From contig CM060975.1 of NCBI GenBank assembly GCA_030765065.1, positions 195,839,507 through 195,903,506 on the forward strand: 64,000 nt of DNA, read 5' to 3'. How positions within the stretch are numbered: the first letter of the stretch is position 1; every line of letters starts with the position of its first letter. Below, one piece after another: positions 1 through 13,474 of this stretch. A program made the translations under genes and the position numbers. The DNA comes from Deroplatys truncata (lineage: Eukaryota; Arthropoda; Insecta; Mantodea; Mantidae). Below the pieces are notes generated by a model. It was not told where the DNA came from, ran no database searches, and saw only the letters and a list, made by a program, of their open reading frames with translations.

Positions 1-654
1 AGCAAACTTTTGCCTCCTTTGGTTGGTACCATTTCACCTCAGAATGTTGCCAAAAAGGGAGGGTGGTTGGGCCAAATGACTTCTTCGGTGCAACATCTCC
101 TGCTTAAACAACTCTACATTACTTTTAGCTCATCCTAGCTACTCAACTTCCTTGATTTTGTAAGTAATTACACTCTATTTCCCTGATCCTGAGTTACCGT
201 ACTGAAACCCACCAACTCTGTAGTACGGCCAGGGATAGAGTTGATCCCTTAATGCCAATCAAATTCCACAATAGGGCAATTGAGGAAGAAGAATCATAGC
301 TGTCATGTTAGTGTTATTTGTCAAACCACCTCAAGGTTTCTGAAGCTGATAATGGAATGCTATGTGTTTGATGAATGGGAATGGTTATGCGTTAGTTAGT
401 CAAATACTGAAGTAACAAATTAGTTCACTAGAGGGCACTTTCACCCGAACAATATGCAGCTAATGAAAGAAGAACAATGTGCATAGATCAAAATGGAAGT
501 GAAATATAAGAGTGAAGCAAGATTGCAGTACAGTATTGCGGAAAGATGAGTGTAGATGTTTCTGAAGATAAACAGGTATACCATTCAAGATTGCCTCAAA
601 GTCTTTGACATTAACTTCCAAGACAATGCAAGGTGTTACACTAGTATAGCGGAG
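1..654. other. No gene recognised
   Basis: AT-rich sequence with only short open frames and no family motif. It lies downstream (minus strand) of the last visible mini-exon, so it may be intron of the same host gene, but no further exon with convincing splice borders was found. Confidence 0.4.
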
Positions 655-1165
655 AACTGAGCAGGGCGGTTCAGGCGACAACATCTGGGGCCTGCACGGG
701 AAGTCTTGGGTTCAATTCTTCGTGACTGCCCACTCTGATCATGAAGTTTTTCCTGGTTTTTCCCTGCTCTCCTTGGTGAATGCCGGGGTGATGTATTCTA
801 CCATGATTTCTCCTTTCCACCATTTTCACTCATTTCATCTCTCCCTTTTATGTTTCAGGTGTGTCTTCAGGTCCTGCAGTGCTGGTGGTGTTGGGCAGAT
901 GGCATAGTTGCTTGCACATTGGAAAATTTGCCCTCATGAATGCCAGGGTGCATTGTCCTGCCCGTTAGGGTCACTTCATCACCCTATCTCAGGATTCTTC
1001 ACCTCTACTGGTGAGCAGATGTTAAAAATGGAAATATTAGGGACTTCAGTGCATCTCCGTGGACCTGTGACCTCTTACAGCTCCTTCACTTCATTCCTAC
1101 CACCGGGGGGGGGGAGCTACAATAGATCAACTGGTTACAGTGGCAAGGTGTCTCCTTCTATAAAC
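655..1165 (+). repeat. SINE-like repeat with degenerate tRNA-type head
   Basis: The left end carries a B-box-like GGGTTCAATTC about 50 bases after an A-box-like stretch. It is followed by a GC-richer body (TTTTCCTGGTTTTTCCCTG, then GAATGCCGGGGTGATG) of the style seen in insect SINE bodies. Base composition is clearly richer in GC than the flanks. The right edge is uncertain. The open frames here carry no protein signature. Confidence 0.45.
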
Positions 1166-1749
1166 ACACCCTACATCCTATTATGGTGGGTTTTTATTTG
1201 GTATGAGATTCTGTGATGATGGTGATGATGATTTATTGATCAAATTATTCAATTTTAGAGTAAAGTACAAAAAATGTTGGACTTATAGAATGATGTTCTG
1301 CAGAAATTTAGTATATGCTGAAATGCATTTCTTACACAAAATAAATAGTAATAAGAATAATGGCAGGAAAAAATTATTAGCTCATGATAAATCACTATTA
1401 AAAACATCTGGAATTTTACCATTGCTAACTAGTGATACATTATAGCTTTCTAATATATTTTTACTTGTTGTAAACAACTCGGAAGCATTTATAAAATTCA
1501 GAAATCCACAGCAAAGACTTGAAAAAGGCACAACTTACACGGAGCAAGTAATAAGTTATAGGCATTCCAAAAAGGGGTCTACTACAGTGATGTAGTGTTA
1601 TTTCATTTACCTCTAACATTTATAAAGGAACTACAAATCACTAAAAATATTATTTATTATTGTATATAATTAATTGAAATGAATTATATTTTAGAGACCA
1701 ACTCTGGTCAATGATAGTTTTTAATTAAAAGTCAACTTAAAAATTCAAT

Positions 1750-1815
1750 TCTACAGCTGGGATTTGAACATGGTTCTCCTGCCCTCTGTGCAGTTGCTCT
1801 AACCAATAAAAATAT
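1750..1815 (-). repeat. Fragment of tRNA-derived SINE (family 3)
   Basis: On the minus strand it reads GGTTAGAGCAACTGC, then GTTCAAATCCCAGCTG. These are A-box- and B-box-like elements spaced as in a tRNA. It matches the heads at 31591 and 60111. It is too short and diverged to be a functional tRNA. The rest of 1166-1985 holds nothing recognisable. Confidence 0.55.
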
Positions 1816-1989
1816 GTTCAGGTTAGCATTAAAAATATACCTTATCACCCACACCTTCTGTATGAGGAGAATTTCATTCAATCATAAAATAATTGCACTA
1901 TTTCTTTTTCCATTGAATTAATTACGCTTTATAGATATATTATATGTAAATACTTCATCCCCTTATATCATATTTGATACAAATATTTT

Positions 1990-2520
<531 letters not shown>

Positions 2521-2904
2521 TCCTTAACCTCAATAATGTGAATTATGTAAATAGTTACCATCTCTGACAAATTCTAAATCAGAGATTAGAAGTTTTAAAT
2601 ATGAATGTATTTTATTAAATGTGTATAGTGAATGTAGTGTATGCAATGTAATGTAGTGTATGCAATCACAAACCTGTTTATTTGAAACCACATAATAGTG
2701 ATAAGTGACAAGAGGCAAATAAAACATAACCCTCTTGGTTGTGTAGGTTAGTGTTTTTGTTTCTCAGGACAGATCTGAATTCTGGTTGTGTCAAGCTGCC
2801 TAGCTGATTGTTTAGAATAAATGTGCTTTAGAAAGCTGAGGTTTTGTGTCTGTCAAAGAGAGAGAAAAGGATTGCCAATAAATAATTAAACAATACATGC
2901 ATAA

Positions 2905-2968
2905 AATAATAGTAATAGCAGCAGTAGTAATAGCAGCAGTAGTAGTAGTAGTAGTAGTAGTTGTAGCA

Positions 2969-3042
<74 letters not shown>
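2905..3042. repeat. Composite (GTA/GCA)n-(AAT)n microsatellite
   Basis: AGT/GCA units grade into a pure AAT tract of about 70 bases. The tract ends 30 bases from the donor side of the mini-exon at 3073-3123. Confidence 0.98.
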
Positions 3043-3043
<1 letters not shown>

Positions 3044-3072
3044 TGCAAACTAAGAATAGATATACAACTCAC

Positions 3073-3123
3073 GATATCTTTTTGAGAATCTGTGATGTTT
3101 TTCTTGCATTTGTTTAATTCTAC
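3073..3123 (-). CDS. Coiled-coil mini-exon (51 nt, most 3' seen)
   Basis: Predicted internal exon of the minus-strand gene. It is 17 codons in phase 0: VELNKCKKNITDSQKDI. The acceptor reads ctgttcctttcag and the donor gtgagtt. Hydrophobic residues L3, I10 and I17 fall on one heptad position, with C6 and S13 on the other. The cysteine and the S-Q-x-D ending match the exon at 8714 closely (VQLRECEKNLKNSQQDA). The identical length, phase and Cys position in four separate places argue against chance. The protein family is not recognised; a secreted or extracellular fibrous coiled-coil protein with disulfide links is an inference. The next exon towards the 3' end lies outside the window or was not recognised. 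Confidence 0.72.
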
Positions 3124-4585
3124 CTGAAAGGAACAGAAAACGGCAAACATTTAAAAAAAGAGTAGAATGCTTTCTTGATTCTCTAGAATGAATAAGTGAA
3201 TGAATGGATTTATTCATCAACTTCTCCATACATAACGCTAAATTTACAGAATGTATACATAATTGTTACTGCTAATAACCCTTGCATTTTCCAAATTATA
3301 TATTTTTACAAATTAACATCAGCCAAAAATATTTATGGAGCTGCATTTCTTTTGTACCTCATTATACTTAATACTCAGGTTGCAAAGATAATGGGGAGCA
3401 TAATAGATTGTACAGATTTAAAATTTCCTTATGCTACCCTCATTTGACGTTACTCACATTGTCACTCTGGAAAGAAATTCAATAATTTCACATAACCCAT
3501 GTATATGTCCACTTTGAATAGGTAGCCCAAATGACAACATCAGGGATGCTTTATTATTATATTATGCAAGGCTACTTACTTCTATTTCAGTTATTCTATT
3601 TAAAAGGTGGTATTGCTCACACTGTCACTATATATGACACAAGCATATTTGATGTACTAAGATTTAGGTTAGATTGTTACATCAATCTCATCGACATACT
3701 GTTTGTGTATTATTAATTGTGTACTCCATGTAGTATCCTTTGGACGTCCTTATGTTTATACTGAAATGTAATATTCCAAATACATTACAGCACAACGATG
3801 ATGATATTCTCGTCCATCATGAATCAGACATCTGAGGATTATCCATTAGGTAGTTGCTTTGACCTACAAATCCAAAGCTGTGCTTTGTATGTAAGTAGTT
3901 GGGTTGGCAGGCCTCTAACAAAAAGGTTCCAATTTGGAATCCTGTTCCCTTCTGCAAAGTTTTATAGTTTTAAGTTTATAATGAATACTGAAGGTACTTT
4001 ACATATTGTTGGCTTACTTTTAAAACCTCGTATGTCTCTTCCAGACAGTTTTATAGGAGGCTAAAAAAACTATTTTACATCTCTGTAAAACCGCTTTAGT
4101 TAATAAAATTCATGTGAAATGTCTTCTAACATTACAATTTACTAATATGATTCATCATTCCGAAAGTTTAAATAATTTTAACATTTTTACGAGACTTACA
4201 AGGTTTATTAATTAAATATTGGAATGTCTTTATTGACTTGTAAGGTTTTATGAGATTTTATTATACTTATAAGATTTTATTAATAAATTTTGCTTATATA
4301 CCTTTTTGATTTACAAGCTTTTAGAGGTTTTACGAGATTTACATTGTTTTATTAATGGAAGTGATTATTAACTTACAAGTTTTGAGTCCTATAATTAATC
4401 ATACTCAGACTTGCTTTGGTATTAACATCGGTGGTATTAACATTAGTAACATCAGAAAAGGCATACAAATAATTATAGTTAACCACTTTCTCTTGTAACT
4501 TTTCTCTAATTACATAAACTTGCAAGAGTCTGTTATGAAATTGTGCTATGCAATTATCCTATTCATAAGGTAAATTGTCATATAA
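3124..4585. other. AT-rich intron, no gene; short degenerate MITE-like repeat near 4007-4400
   Basis: No open frame carries family motifs. Between 4007 and 4400 variants of CTTACAAGGTTTTATTAA recur several times. The stretch CCTCGTATGTCTCTTCCAGA resembles CCTCGTAAGTCCTTCTTCCA near 8000, so both may be decayed copies of one small element. Confidence 0.4.
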
Positions 4586-6626
4586 TTAATTGTCATATAA
4601 ATAATATAATAATTTACCTTCGAAATCAACTTTGAACCGTGCTTTCATGTCAGGGCAGTACTTCAGGCAACACATGTCATTGACTGTAGGGTCCTCTTTC
4701 TTGATGCCTCGATCAATAGAAGAATATGTCTTCAATGAACTGTAGTCCTTGAAGAAGGTATGGCTCAGATAATATACTTCATATGGTTTAGGTTTCAGTC
4801 TTGCTGTCTTAAACACTGAAACATAGCTTGCAGGTGTGTATATGTCCTGATATTTTAATTTCCTCTCTATGCAAGAATGCACTGAATCGCATTCCATTTG
4901 TGTGTGGCCTTTTGGCCAATACTCTTGAACTATAAGGACATTCTTGCTAGACAAATTAAGTAGCACATTTGCTAGTGTCACATTTCTATTCTGATAGTCA
5001 CAACCATCACTGTAAAATATTATTTCATCTTTTTTGTCACACATTACATGTTTTGAAATAAAATCGCACAAAACTGTAGCAAATTAATTAGCACTGAGCC
5101 CTCCTTCATTCTAGTGCCATACATAACAATATCTACCACTAGTTTTCAAATTATAAATGGTGAAGTTATGAACCTTAAGCTTTATTTTATAATATATGGC
5201 CGAAGTCTTTAAGTTTGAGCACAACTATACAGACTCCAGATCCATTGTATACACATGCTCCACAGTTTCTTTGTCTTTTAATTTTTCTGCTCTTGCTGCT
5301 TTCTTTATCTGATATGTGAATTGTAAGCATCCTCCAATATGTTTCCAGAGTCGTAGCAGCAGCAAAGGTCACATCTATCTTTTTGGGGACTAAAGAGGAT
5401 TAGATTCATATCATAAAATACTTAATGAAACGATTTAAAATAGATAATGCCTTAACTTTCTTTCTCTCAGAATATCTTTCATATTCCCTATATAATGCTG
5501 ATTTTGAATTCCATAATGGCTTTAGATAATTTTTTGAAGGCGTAGCTCTGCAATAATGAGAAACCTACTTTGGGAGATCTTTGAAGAATGATACAAGTAT
5601 TTTATTTTCTTTACTCACCTCCTCGCGTTTTCTTTCTTTTTCACATCTCACATGCCTATTTTGTTCATGGATTATCACTATTATGCCCACTTTCTTTAAT
5701 CCAGTTTAGGACTGTCCATTCCCCAAAAGATAATGTATTGAACATTTTCTTGCAGACCCTTACTCTAGTGCTGTTTTTGTGTAAATGAAAACTAAAACTG
5801 TTTGTTCTTCTGGAAACTTCATTTTTCTTATCCTTGGCATTATGTTTATCCATGAGATATTGAACCATGACTTTTTTTCATTCCATGACTACCTGCAGAA
5901 AGCTCAAAGTTCTCTTTCCTGTCACTGTCTGTTAGTTTTGCAATACATCTTCTTGGACTTGGTGCTCATTTTGCAGTTGCATATAGTTTCAATTATCCTA
6001 CTTGTTCTTTAATACCATACTCCCATTTGTTTCCAGATCTTCTGGTCCCCCTATATGCTTTACCATGCATTCTCTTCTTTTTATTTTCCTCTGACATCCA
6101 TGTAGGTTCTTGTACTGAATTTCTTTTGCGCTTTCTTCCTCTAGTATGAATGTCATTGTTCTTGTTTTCTGTGACATCACTTATATAAAAATTTTATCAC
6201 TTTGTATAAATTGACAATTGTTGTCACCAGAATCTGGTTCAGGTTCACCCGCCAATTAATGTAACTAGACTATTAATTCATCAATAAAAGGTTCCCCTTG
6301 AGGGGTATCCTCTGAATCTATCTTTAGATAATTTAAATTTATTTTATTTCCTTCTCATTCCATCCCATACCTAGAACGCTATGTTTTTCACCTGTAGTTT
6401 TATTTGAATCTAAATTATGAAACTCCTTTTCAGTGTTTTCAGTATCTAAATCGTTAATAATACATTCGCTTTTATTTGTTTGCACAACTTTTGAGGAAAG
6501 TTGACATTTATTCTCTTTATCTTCATTTCTCTAAATAGTTTGTGTAGTTAAATTTTGTCTGTATTCTCTAGTCAATGGTAATTGTATTCCCAAAATGTTC
6601 AACGTTTCCTGAGCTCTGGAACGCAT
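4586..6626 (-). pseudogene. Decayed DUF7869-like, transposon-associated gene
   Basis: A coding-like trail runs on the minus strand from an ATG at 6624-6626 (MRSRAQETLNILGIQ) to 4586, in several frames with stops and frameshifts. The best part is an open frame at 4586-5071. It has FYSDGCDYQNRN followed about 30 residues later by KGHTQMECDSVHSCIE, the pattern I associate with the arthropod-expanded DUF7869 family. Upstream pieces include SPQKDRCDLCC near 5380 and a basic stretch near 6050-6150. These families are often multicopy and may be transposon-derived with an RNase H-like fold, but that is from memory. No terminal repeats were found. The copy is non-functional as read. Confidence 0.6.
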
Positions 6627-8713
6627 TTTGTGTTGAAAATGAGCAAGGCAGAACGCAATGGTAAGTAATGGGTGACAGACTTTTGCTTTAAGTAACTATA
6701 TTAATAGTATTCCCATTTGAAGATTGCTTTCTACTATTTGAAACCAGAAATCGAAACGGAAACCTTTACCAAACAGAATGCTAATCTAACCGACTGACGG
6801 ACTGAATGAAAATTTTTATAAAATGGAAAGCCGATAAAACCTCAAATTTAACCAACTGAACCTGTCATATTATTTCCCACTCATTATTTTCATATTTTAT
6901 TTTAAATCCTGTCAAAATGTTTACGTATTAAAATTTAAAATTCATACTTATTTAAAATTGCAGTATACCTACCTGGGGAGTTTGTGAGTGCATAGTACAA
7001 AACTAAACCGGCTTTCTTCATTCTTTCTTTTTATTAACATTATATGTAAAACAAACAACCATTAAGAAAATAAATTAATTTTCTGTTTTCCTACAGGTGT
7101 TTGATAACTTCAATGCAAACTGGAACATGAAGGTAACTCCATAAATTAGTAATCAAATTCGAAATACGAAAAAGTTAGTTTGCTTATTTCCGCACTACGT
7201 TATAAAATCAGTGTATTGTGAAATAACGATTATTTAATTTATCAATAATATAAGCTGTCAAACAGGATTATCCGTGTAGAAAAAGGTACTATAATCATAC
7301 TAGCTGTGTAAGAATGTTGTACTCAAATTGCAACTGCAGACTGTAGGGGTGCTTGCTGCTACAGAATTTTCCATATTGTTTCTTACAAAGAGAATGGAAG
7401 ACATCCAAAGTTTTAAGAAACTGAACAAGGTTTCGTTTTGCTCTCCTCCATTTCGAGCCCTAATTAAAACTCCTTACTTCACATTCTACGAAAGTCTTAA
7501 TTTACCTTAACTTGTTATAATATAGGTACTTGCTATTAAAATGTCGGAATTCTTGATGTACTAATATGAAATACCATGTCAAAAACCACACACTAAAGAA
7601 TCACTTCACAGAATGAAATTCGCAGAATAATCACTCATTGTCACAGTAAGATAAAGTAAGCAAACAACAGTGTAATTCAACATTATTAAGAATGACTGCC
7701 AGCTGGAGAAGTATTTGTTTCTAAACCAGATCACCTCTCATTGGACAAAAAGAAACAGCCTAAAACCCCAGATCATAAATGCATCATTTATTATTATCGG
7801 TTTATTTATAGGCTACAATCATCTCTCTGATATTGAACTTGGGTTATAAGAAAGAAAACAGAATTTCCATTCTTATTGCAATATACTGGATTTGCGGGGT
7901 TAAAAGCAACAATTTTCTTAATAAAACAAACATGTTTGAATTCAGTGAGAAGTTAAGACTTAAGAGCTTTTAAGGTAAGACTGTTCATTCATAAAGCCTC
8001 GTAAGTCCTTCTTCCAGAATAAAATGGAGACTTACGAGTTTATAAGGTAACATTTTAAGGCTTAGAAAAATATGAGGTTTACGTTTTATTAAATATCAGC
8101 TTTAATATAGTGTTCAGACTAGGTTTTAAACGACGATAGAGCATAAAAAATTCTAATTAAAGCACACAAGATCTCAAAATGGACCAAAATCACACTTACA
8201 AGGTTTTAGAAGTAAGCCGACGATATACCTATACATGTATGTATGTAATGAGCCATAACTCATAAATGATTAGAATTTGTACCATCTTTGGAACCCCTGC
8301 AACATACAACCAACATTACTGGCACAATGTGTACAACAAAGATATAACTTCAAGAGATGGACAGGAATTTGGGAACTCTGTGTATATAATTCAGCTTGTA
8401 TGCCAATGCATAATGTTCTTTAAACATATTAAATTAAATATATATTCATCCATATTTACAAAAAATCAGGAAGAAGAGTTATTGAGAAAATGTGAGTATA
8501 AACTGGTTATTTTATTTCCATATTCAGGGTAACATAATGATTGTTGCCTATCTTAGGCAAGAAGCAGTAATTCAAACATAAAGCAATAATGCGATTTGCA
8601 AAATAATGGATGAGTCAGTGCTGTTTTATTTTTCCTGTATAGTTTGCAGTGCTTCACATTGTGATGGTTTATTACAGCTCTCTGCTTCATTCTACACATA
8701 TGATAAAACTTAC
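6627..8713. other. Intronic AT-rich sequence, no gene seen
   Basis: Only short frames without motifs. Near 7960-8230 are diverged matches to the 4007-4400 repeat (CTTACAAGGTTTTAGAAGTA). It lies between two mini-exons of the minus-strand gene and is most simply intron. Confidence 0.45.
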
Positions 8714-8764
8714 CGCATCTTGCTGAGAATTTTTCAAGTTCTTCTCACATTCTCTTAACTGTAC
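8714..8764 (-). CDS. Coiled-coil mini-exon (51 nt)
   Basis: It encodes VQLRECEKNLKNSQQDA in phase 0. The acceptor is preceded by a good pyrimidine tract (attttcttttactttcag) and the donor is gtaagtttt, close to consensus. Same length, Cys6 and heptad register (L3, L10; C6, S13) as the exons at 3073, 15356 and 46126. The upstream intron end, read on the plus strand as CTGAAAGTAAAAGAAAATAA, closely resembles that of the 46126 exon (CTAAAAGTAAAAGAGAATAA), so splice-flanking intron was duplicated with the exon. It is 5.6 kb upstream of the 3073 exon. Function unknown; a modular coiled coil is inferred. Confidence 0.78.
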
Positions 8765-9105
8765 CTGAAAGTAAAAGAAAATAAATGATCAGGCAACTAT
8801 GGTGTGCAGGATTAACATAGTTTTGATGATAAGAACTTAGATGTAGGTGTTCCCTATGACCTTTTATACTATAACAATTTATTTCCAGTGCTCAAGCTGG
8901 GATAATAATTTTGACCATCTTGATGTACATTATGTGAACAATAATTACTGACACCCATTAAAACATTTATATTGCACAGAGATAAACTGAGACAGCTATA
9001 TATCACATCCAAGAAGCTATTCTGGGCTCTCAGTAGTCAACAGAAAACATGAGACAGCAGAATGGTATGTTCTGTAAAACTTGAGGACTTTCAACAGGTC
9101 AGATG

Positions 9106-12075
9106 CAGGGCCGTATTTAGAGGGGGGTTAGGGTTCAAACCCCCCCCCCGAAACTTCTGACATGTTTTATTTCAATTCATCAAACCAATATGGGAAAAAA
9201 TTAGAAACAGTAGGTCTACTGCTGGTAGCACATTTGCAAGGAAGAGGGAAACTTAATAATATAGTGCTTACATGGTCGCATAGGAGCCTTAATGCGGACA
9301 CAATACTGTATACGAGAACAAGCTCCGATTGTTTATGATGACGTGTTCCAATGTTTACGTGGCAGATATTATCACATTGCAATGTTATTGTTCCTACATT
9401 TAGTACATGTGGTGATGCTATCGCTTCTGAGCATTCTCATTCTTGCGTAAACGCAGTCGTAATCATTCTGACCACATGGAACTTACTTAGTCTGTTTCAA
9501 ACAAAGGTTGGTTTAAAACATTTCAGTAGTTCACGTTGTGCCACCTTGCAAAATTCGGTAAAAATGAAACGCAGGGAGTAAACAGTTGTCAATTGGGATG
9601 TTCTTTTGCAAGAAATCTAAACATAGAAATGAACACGATTTGAGTAACAACATCAACAACAGTGTATCTACAAGTGATATAAACATTGGATCAGCGTCTT
9701 TGCCTAGTGATTGTGCTAGCAATAATAGTGCTTCTACCAGTTAATCGACGATTTTGTTTAGTGATTGTGAGTTCCACAGAAGTGATAATGCCACACATTC
9801 ACCACCTAATATATTGGCAGGAACCAAGGATAGTCTTTTCAGTGAAAATGATATTGGTCTGTATGTTAAAACAGAAAACACTGACGACCTAAAAGGGGAA
9901 CAGCTTTTGAAAAATCCGTGGGTTCCAATTCCTACCTATGTTTTCCCATATAAAACGAAAAGAAATCTGAGGTTTCAGCTAACGTGGCATGACAAATTTC
10001 CTTGGTTAACCTATTCAAGTAAACTGGAAGGTGCATTGTGAAAAGTTTGTGTGTTGTTTTGTAGAGGGACAGAAGGGGAAAAGGTAGCATCAAAATTTGG
10101 GAGCGCTTGTTACCAAAGAATATAGTCATTGGAAAAATGCATTGGAAGATTTTTCTTGCAAATGGAGTATATCATAAACGGTGCTTAGGAATGGCCGAAA
10201 ACTTCATAAAAGTGGTTGAAGGGAAACCACAAAAGATAGTAAACCAACTGAGTAGTGAGTGAGCTAAGCAAGGCGCTGAAAATCGTGAGAAACTACGATG
10301 ATTATAGAAACAATTATTCTTTGTGGCCGTCAAGAATTTGCCCTTGGTGGAACAAGTGACTTTGGAAATGTCATGAAATCAGAAACAAACGATGGGAATT
10401 TTCGTGCCTTACTACGTTTCCGCGTAAGTGCGGGTGATTCAATGCTTCAAAAACACTTCGAATCAGGTGCACTAAATTCACAGTCCAAAAATACGGAACG
10501 AATTAATTGGAATTTGTGGTGATATAATAAAACGAGATATAGTAGCAAACGTGAATGCTGCCGAGTGTTTTTCTGTGATGGTAGATGAAACTACAGACAT
10601 CTCCCGAATAGAACAAGTATCTGTTTGTGTGCGTTATGTTGACAGGAAACCAGGTAGAATTAGGGAAGATTTCCATGAATTTGTTCCAACAACCGATCTC
10701 ACAGGTAATGGTTTGGCAAAACTCATTTCTGCTACCTTAAAGAGGAATAACATCAACTGTGATGTTATGGTTGGATGAGGATGTGATGGAGCATCTGCTA
10801 TGAGCGGTTACCTGCATGGTGTAAATGAATATATTAGAAAAGAATACCCTATGCCCCTTTGCGTACATTGCAGTGGTCATTCACTGAACCTTGTTCTAGC
10901 TAATTCGTGTTCCCTACCATTGATACACAATTGTTTAGAAACTATTCAGACTGTTGCACATTTTCCCGCTCATCTGCTAGGATTGGTTTTCTGAAGAATG
11001 CATTAAAAGAGAATATGCCAGAGTGTCAACATGGTACTCTGTTAGGGCTTTGTGAAACAAGATGGGTCCATAAGCATGAAAGTGTTATAAGATTTAAAGA
11101 GCTATATCCAGCTTTAGTGAGTTACTAGAGTAATCTGTAAGCAAAGAGGCTGCTTAAAAGGCATTTCAGCTGCTAAGTGCTATTAAAGGAGCTAAATTTG
11201 TTGTTCCCATTTTGATTTTAAAGAAGATATTTTGTTTCAGCGTGACTTTGTTCAGACAACTCCAAGCTGTTTATGTAGATTTAGCAGAAGCTTGCATCAT
11301 GTTGACCATCTGATTGGCACTTTAAATACAATTATAAAAAACTATGAAAAAGAATTCAAAGAAGTTTTCATCTTTGCCACATCCATGGTTTCTGAAAATG
11401 ATGGGCATATGGACTTTCCAAGGACTGTAAACAGACAAACTCATAGAGACAATATTTCATCAGTGATGTTCTTTACAAAACGTCATTCCAAGTAAATGTG
11501 TTAAAGCCACCAGTGAAGATCTGAAGGAATGTGTAACATTTTACAGAAACTGTCCACCTGAACCTAGTACTGTCCAAGCTGAATTTGTAGTGTGGAAATC
11601 AAAATGGGAGAAACAAACCTCACAACCACAGCTGCAATAGAAGTCTTAATGCAGTGTAGCTCTTCATTGTTTCCCAACATTGGTAAATTGCTTCAGATCC
11701 TGGCCACATTACCAGTTTCAACATCAACACCAGAGGGAATCTTTTCATCACTCAGGCGACTGAAGACATACCTTTGAAATTCCACTGGTGAAAATCTGCT
11801 CAATGGTCTTGCGCTGATGTCCATTCATCACATTATAAAGATAAACCCTGAAGATGTCCTGGATGAGTTTTCGAAGCAGTCTCGGCGTTTTGTGCTGTAA
11901 GGTGTCTTATATTAGTTCTGGTGAGTTTTCCTGTCTATTTAATGTCTTCAAGCCTTTTGTTGTCCCCAAACGTCTATCTATTACAGAGTATGGTAACTGT
12001 GTAGGGTAGTGTTAAGTTTAGATCTGGGTATGCAAACCCCTCCCCCCCCGAAATGTTTTTCTGGGTACGTGCATG
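9106..12075 (+). mobile_element. hAT transposon, about 2.97 kb, with 8-bp target duplications
   Basis: The left end starts CAGGGCCGTATTTAGAG and passes into a G-run/C-run. The right end has C-runs followed by TGGGTACGTGCATG, an imperfect inverse of the left terminus. The flanks GTCAGATG (9098-9105) and ATCAGATG (12076-12083) agree at 7 of 8 bases, as expected for hAT target duplication. Inside is a decayed transposase of the zinc finger MYM-type 1-like group. The termini are diverged, so the element is old. Confidence 0.8.
9754..11899 (+). pseudogene. hAT transposase pseudogene (TTF zinc finger/DUF4371/dimerisation)
   Basis: Cut-and-paste transposase broken by stops and frameshifts. Order: a TTF-type zinc-finger-like region (9900-10140, FQLTWHDKFPWLTYS); a DUF4371-like region (10298-10522, NDGNFRALLRFRVSAGD); then VMVDETTDISRIEQVSVCVRY (10580-10640) with the acidic DETTD motif. 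GCDGASAMSG follows in the same frame after one TGA at 10776. CVHCSGHSLNLVLA is at 10860-10902, and LCETRWVHKHESV continues in another frame near 11050. The C-terminal hAT dimerisation segment (LATLPVSTSTPEGIFSSLRR) is well kept, has one stop at 11775, and ends at a natural stop at 11899. It cannot make a full protein as read. Confidence 0.85.
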
Positions 12076-12279
12076 ATCAGATGGCTACTTACTTGTGTTA
12101 GTGCACAAGTCTGTGCACAAGATTTCCATCCTCCTGAACATCCCAAGATCCAATGTTTCTGATTTATACTGAAGTGAAAATGTGAAGGGATGTGTACAAC
12201 CCAGAAGCATCCAGACTGACCCCCATTTTGACCTCCAGAGACCGTCAAGTGTTTAAGAGCATAAATTTCAATCATCCAT

Positions 12280-13120
12280 AGCCACTATCACATAGAATTC
12301 CAAACTTCATCAGGACCGACTCCAAGCACCAAGACTTAAGGTGTGAAAACTTGGTTTCCATTGCCAAGCAGCTGCTCATAGGCTACACTTTGCACAGTAC
12401 AATGCCAAATACCACCTCTCCTGGTGTAAGAAATGCCTAAACTGGTCCATAGAATAGTGGAAAACCTTTGGGTGGAGCGATGAATCATGGTTTACAATGT
12501 GGTGATCTGATGGTAAGCAGTGAGTGCACCAAATGCCTGGTGAATGACATCCAACAGCCTGTATAGTGCCAAGTGTGAAGTTCAGGATTGGTGGTGTTCT
12601 AGTGTTGCTATGTTTCTCCTAGAGCAGGCTTCTGCTTGTTACCTTAAGTGGCAGTGCCACAGCACAAGTTTATGCTGACATTTTAACCACTTCATTTCTG
12701 CCTACTGTCAAAGATCAATTCGGGGATGAGCATTGTGTCTTTCACATGACTGAGCACCCATCCATATTGCAGGGAATGTGAGTGGTTTGATGTCAACAGT
12801 GTCCCACTAATGACTGACCTTCACAGAGTCTAGATTTGAATCTCATAAAACATCTCTGGGATGTTTTAGAACACCAAATTTATACTGACCAAACTGAATC
12901 ACATCAAAACCTCCTCATTTTGGTGCTCCATGAGGAATGGGCTACCATACTACAGGAATTCTTCTGCCACCTGATTAAAAGTATGACAGAGAATTGAAGG
13001 CTGTCATCAAGGCTAAGGATGAACCAATACCTTATTAATTGCCAGGGTCCCTAATGGGGGATGGCCCAAAATTGTTCATTTTAAAGGAGGTATCCAGATA
13101 CTTTTGTCCACATAGTTTAT
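12280..13120 (+). pseudogene. Highly decayed Tc1-like transposase
   Basis: The translation keeps a Tc1 outline: a WSDESWFT catalytic region near 12475, a block near 12750-12790 where the second Asp region should be, and SLDLNLIKHLWDVLEH near 12830-12875. Many stops interrupt it. The right edge reads GATACTTTTGTCCACATAGT, typical of Tc1-family inverted ends. A matching left end was not found, so the copy is 5'-damaged. It begins about 200 bases beyond the hAT element. Confidence 0.75.
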
Positions 13121-13474
13121 CGTCCTCATTCCCTCTAAAAGAAATTTACAAATGTAAATTAACCAGCAAACAATCATTGTGTTAGGTATTAAACTGAAAT
13201 TACTTTCTGAATGAAGGTCACTAAAATATGTTCTCTGTGCCTTGCCCTATTGTTTTCAACTGATCCAGGTGTATTAAGATTATTGAATGAGTTTGGCAAA
13301 TTTGAACATCTTAAGATTCAATTATATTTGAATTTATTTCAGATAAATAATTAAATGTTATATTAAAACAAAAAGCAATGCAAGTATAAGATTAGATATA
13401 TATGTACATATAAAGTTTGATTTATAACAAAATATAATAGTGGCAATGTACCCTTTGCAACATATGGTATACAT

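Noticed and set aside
460..640. Possible extra coiled-coil exon on the minus strand (LEVNVKDFEAILNG)
   Set aside because: It has heptad-like residues, but the splice borders are poor, the length and phase do not match the other modules, and there is no conserved Cys or S-Q block.
1480..1610. AACTTAC at 1535 as donor of another mini-exon
   Set aside because: Translating the 51 bases next to it gives no heptads, no Cys at residue 6 and no good acceptor.
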